This document shows positions 62,902 to 64,000 of a DNA stretch of 64,000 bases, one piece after another. A program made the position numbers and the translations under genes. The notes below the pieces were generated by a model that worked only from the letters and a program-made list of their open reading frames with translations, ran no database searches and had not been told where the DNA came from. The stretch lies in the NCBI GenBank assembly GCA_021325235.1, contig JAJPHN010000009.1:1-64000 (forward strand), written 5' to 3'. This stretch comes from Terriglobia bacterium. Its GTDB lineage: Bacteria > Acidobacteriota > Terriglobia > Bryobacterales > Bryobacteraceae. Within the stretch, counting starts at the first letter, position 1, and each line of letters begins with the position of its first letter.

Positions 62902-64000
62902 TGCTGCGCAACACCTTTCCCGGAAGCTCGTTTGTCATCTTGCCATCCGCAATCACAGGCACTCCGTTCACCAGCACCCAGCGCATCCCGACCGACAACT
63001 GGTTCGGCTTTTCGAATGTCGCCTGATCGCGAATCGACTCCGAATCGAACACGACGACATCAGCCCACATGCCCTGCTTCAGCACGCCGCGATCGGTCAA
63101 CCGCATCCGCTGCGCCGGTAAAGCGCTGAACTTGCGAATCGCATCTTGCAGCGTCAGCAGCTTTTCTTCACGCACATACTTGCGAAGAATGCGCGGAAAT
63201 GTCCCGTATGCCCGCGGATGCGGATGCTCGCTCGCCAGAATGCCTTCGGGCGATGTCCCCTGCGAATCGTTGTCGATCGATACCCAGGGCTGCCTGAGCG
63301 CCAGTTCCACATCCGGCTCCGACATGCCCGAGACCGCCACCGACATACTCGGGTCTTCAATCAGCAAATCGAAAATCGTATCGATCGCATCTTTGTTCTG
63401 CTCTTTCGCAATCTGCGCAATCGTTTTGCCCTGCAACGCCAGCAGCTTCGGATTCGTCACCACGCTCACCAGAATCGCTTCGGGCCCCGGGATCTCCTGC
63501 CACTCGTTATCCCATCCCTCGCTGTCCTCGATCATCTGTTTGCGGATACGCGCACGCACGGTCGGATCTTTCAAACGCGCCACCATCTTCGCATCGCCGC
63601 CGTCGTGCACCCACAGCGGCACAAACGCCGAAAACGAGTTGAACCACGCTGTGTAGGCATAGGTATCGGCTTCTACATCCACACCAGACTTCCTCGCTGC
63701 TTCGATCCGCGCCACGATCTCCGGCATGCGGCCCCAGTTCTTTCTCCCCGCAGCTTTCAAATGCCAGATCTCCACCGGAATATTCGCCTCGCGGCCGATG
63801 CGAAATGTTTCCTCGAGCGCCTGATCGATGGCATCGCCTTCGCTGCGCATGTGCGTCGCGTAAATGCCTCCGTACGCGGCTGCTTCCTTCGCCAATGCAA
63901 TCAACTCATCGGTTTTCGCATACGGAGCAGGCGCATATTGCAGCGCGGTTGATAATCCGACGGCCCCTTGCTGCATCGCTTCCCGCACCAGCGTTCTCAT
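62888..64000 (-). CDS. N-acyl-D-amino-acid deacylase (amidohydrolase), partial
   Basis: At least 370 residues. The N-terminus lies beyond the right edge of the window, so length and any signal peptide are unknown. Amidohydrolase elements seen are THMRSEGD, EIWHLKAAG, and the C-terminal region YVREEKLLTLQDAIRKFSALP to GVPVIADGKMTNELPG, typical of D-aminoacylases. The enzyme releases D-amino acids from N-acyl forms, a peptidoglycan or racemic-peptide salvage role. It is followed by the small protein with 14 bases overlap. Confidence 0.88.
   Translation of the reverse strand: MRTLVREAMQQGAVGLSTALQYAPAPYAKTDELIALAKEAAAYGGIYATHMRSEGDAIDQALEETFRIGREANIPVEIWHLKAAGRKNWGRMPEIVARIEAARKSGVDVEADTYAYTAWFNSFSAFVPLWVHDGGDAKMVARLKDPTVRARIRKQMIEDSEGWDNEWQEIPGPEAILVSVVTNPKLLALQGKTIAQIAKEQNKDAIDTIFDLLIEDPSMSVAVSGMSEPDVELALRQPWVSIDNDSQGTSPEGILASEHPHPRAYGTFPRILRKYVREEKLLTLQDAIRKFSALPAQRMRLTDRGVLKQGMWADVVVFDSESIRDQATFEKPNQLSVGMRWVLVNGVPVIADGKMTNELPGKVLRSNAAR

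Noticed and set aside
1-64000. CRISPR arrays, insertion sequences, phage genes, rRNA
   Set aside because: No direct-repeat array, transposase, integrase or rRNA core sequence was seen on either strand.

Overview
The window is about 60 percent GC, is almost fully coding, and looks like a chromosome segment of an Acidobacteriota species, probably close to the Solibacter/Bryobacter group. The evidence is the combination of a large exported permease of the acidobacterial duplicated (ADOP) type next to its PadR regulator, an Oar-like TonB receptor with a carboxypeptidase-regulatory N-terminus, a CRTAC1/UnbV beta-propeller protein, a PEP-CTERM protein, several secreted glycoside hydrolases and HEAT/TPR proteins embedded in housekeeping operons. 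No gap between genes exceeds about 180 bases. I see no rRNA, tRNA, CRISPR array, insertion sequence or prophage.

Layout. 178-3597: Oar-like outer-membrane receptor. 3611-8756 (minus): serine acetyltransferase, a membrane permease and a three-gene exopolysaccharide export/regulation set (Wza-like, Wzz-like, tyrosine autokinase). 8831-11445 (minus): GH127 arabinofuranosidase coupled to Maf. 11535-11744: a small cysteine protein. 11787-19151 (minus): one long operon of TPR protein, HEAT protein, gamma-carbonic anhydrase, hisS, aspS and a small gene coupled to aspS. 19201-27158: S9 peptidase, FkbM methyltransferase, an Nramp-related metal transporter, a secreted GH13 amylase (minus) and a Tat-exported SelA-like PLP enzyme. 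27222-33308 (minus): heavy-metal RND efflux operon. 33420-41047 (plus): a run of exported proteins of poorly known role (unknown protein plus coupled alkaline-phosphatase-fold protein, UnbV propeller, FecR-domain protein, a helical protein, a cysteine-rich mini-protein). 41044-43635: an ECF42-type sigma factor with YCII/DGPF and GyrI-like partners and a GNAT enzyme. 43630-50095: PEP-CTERM protein, APH-type kinase, M48 protease, class V aminotransferase, GH78 rhamnosidase. 50134-53100: PadR and ADOP permease. 53147-59708 (minus): apt, ispE, prs, rplY, pth, rpsF, rpsR, rplI and a HEAT protein. 59764-64000: recQ, an exported unknown, a small protein and a D-aminoacylase cut by the window edge.

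How the parts fit. The secreted GH127, GH78, GH13, D-aminoacylase and S9 peptidase, with the TonB receptor and EPS genes, describe a soil heterotroph that degrades polymers. The most striking regulatory structure is the 28-bp divergent region between the ECF42 sigma gene and the GyrI-like gene (41912-41939). Its arms, TGTCGA and TCGACA, are perfect reverse complements, so the same bases can serve as -35 in one direction and -10 in the other. Further notable points are a palindrome filling the spacer of a probably leaderless padR promoter, an Nramp protein whose metal-site motifs are altered (DPGG, TPW), and two paired or clustered sets of exported proteins without known function.
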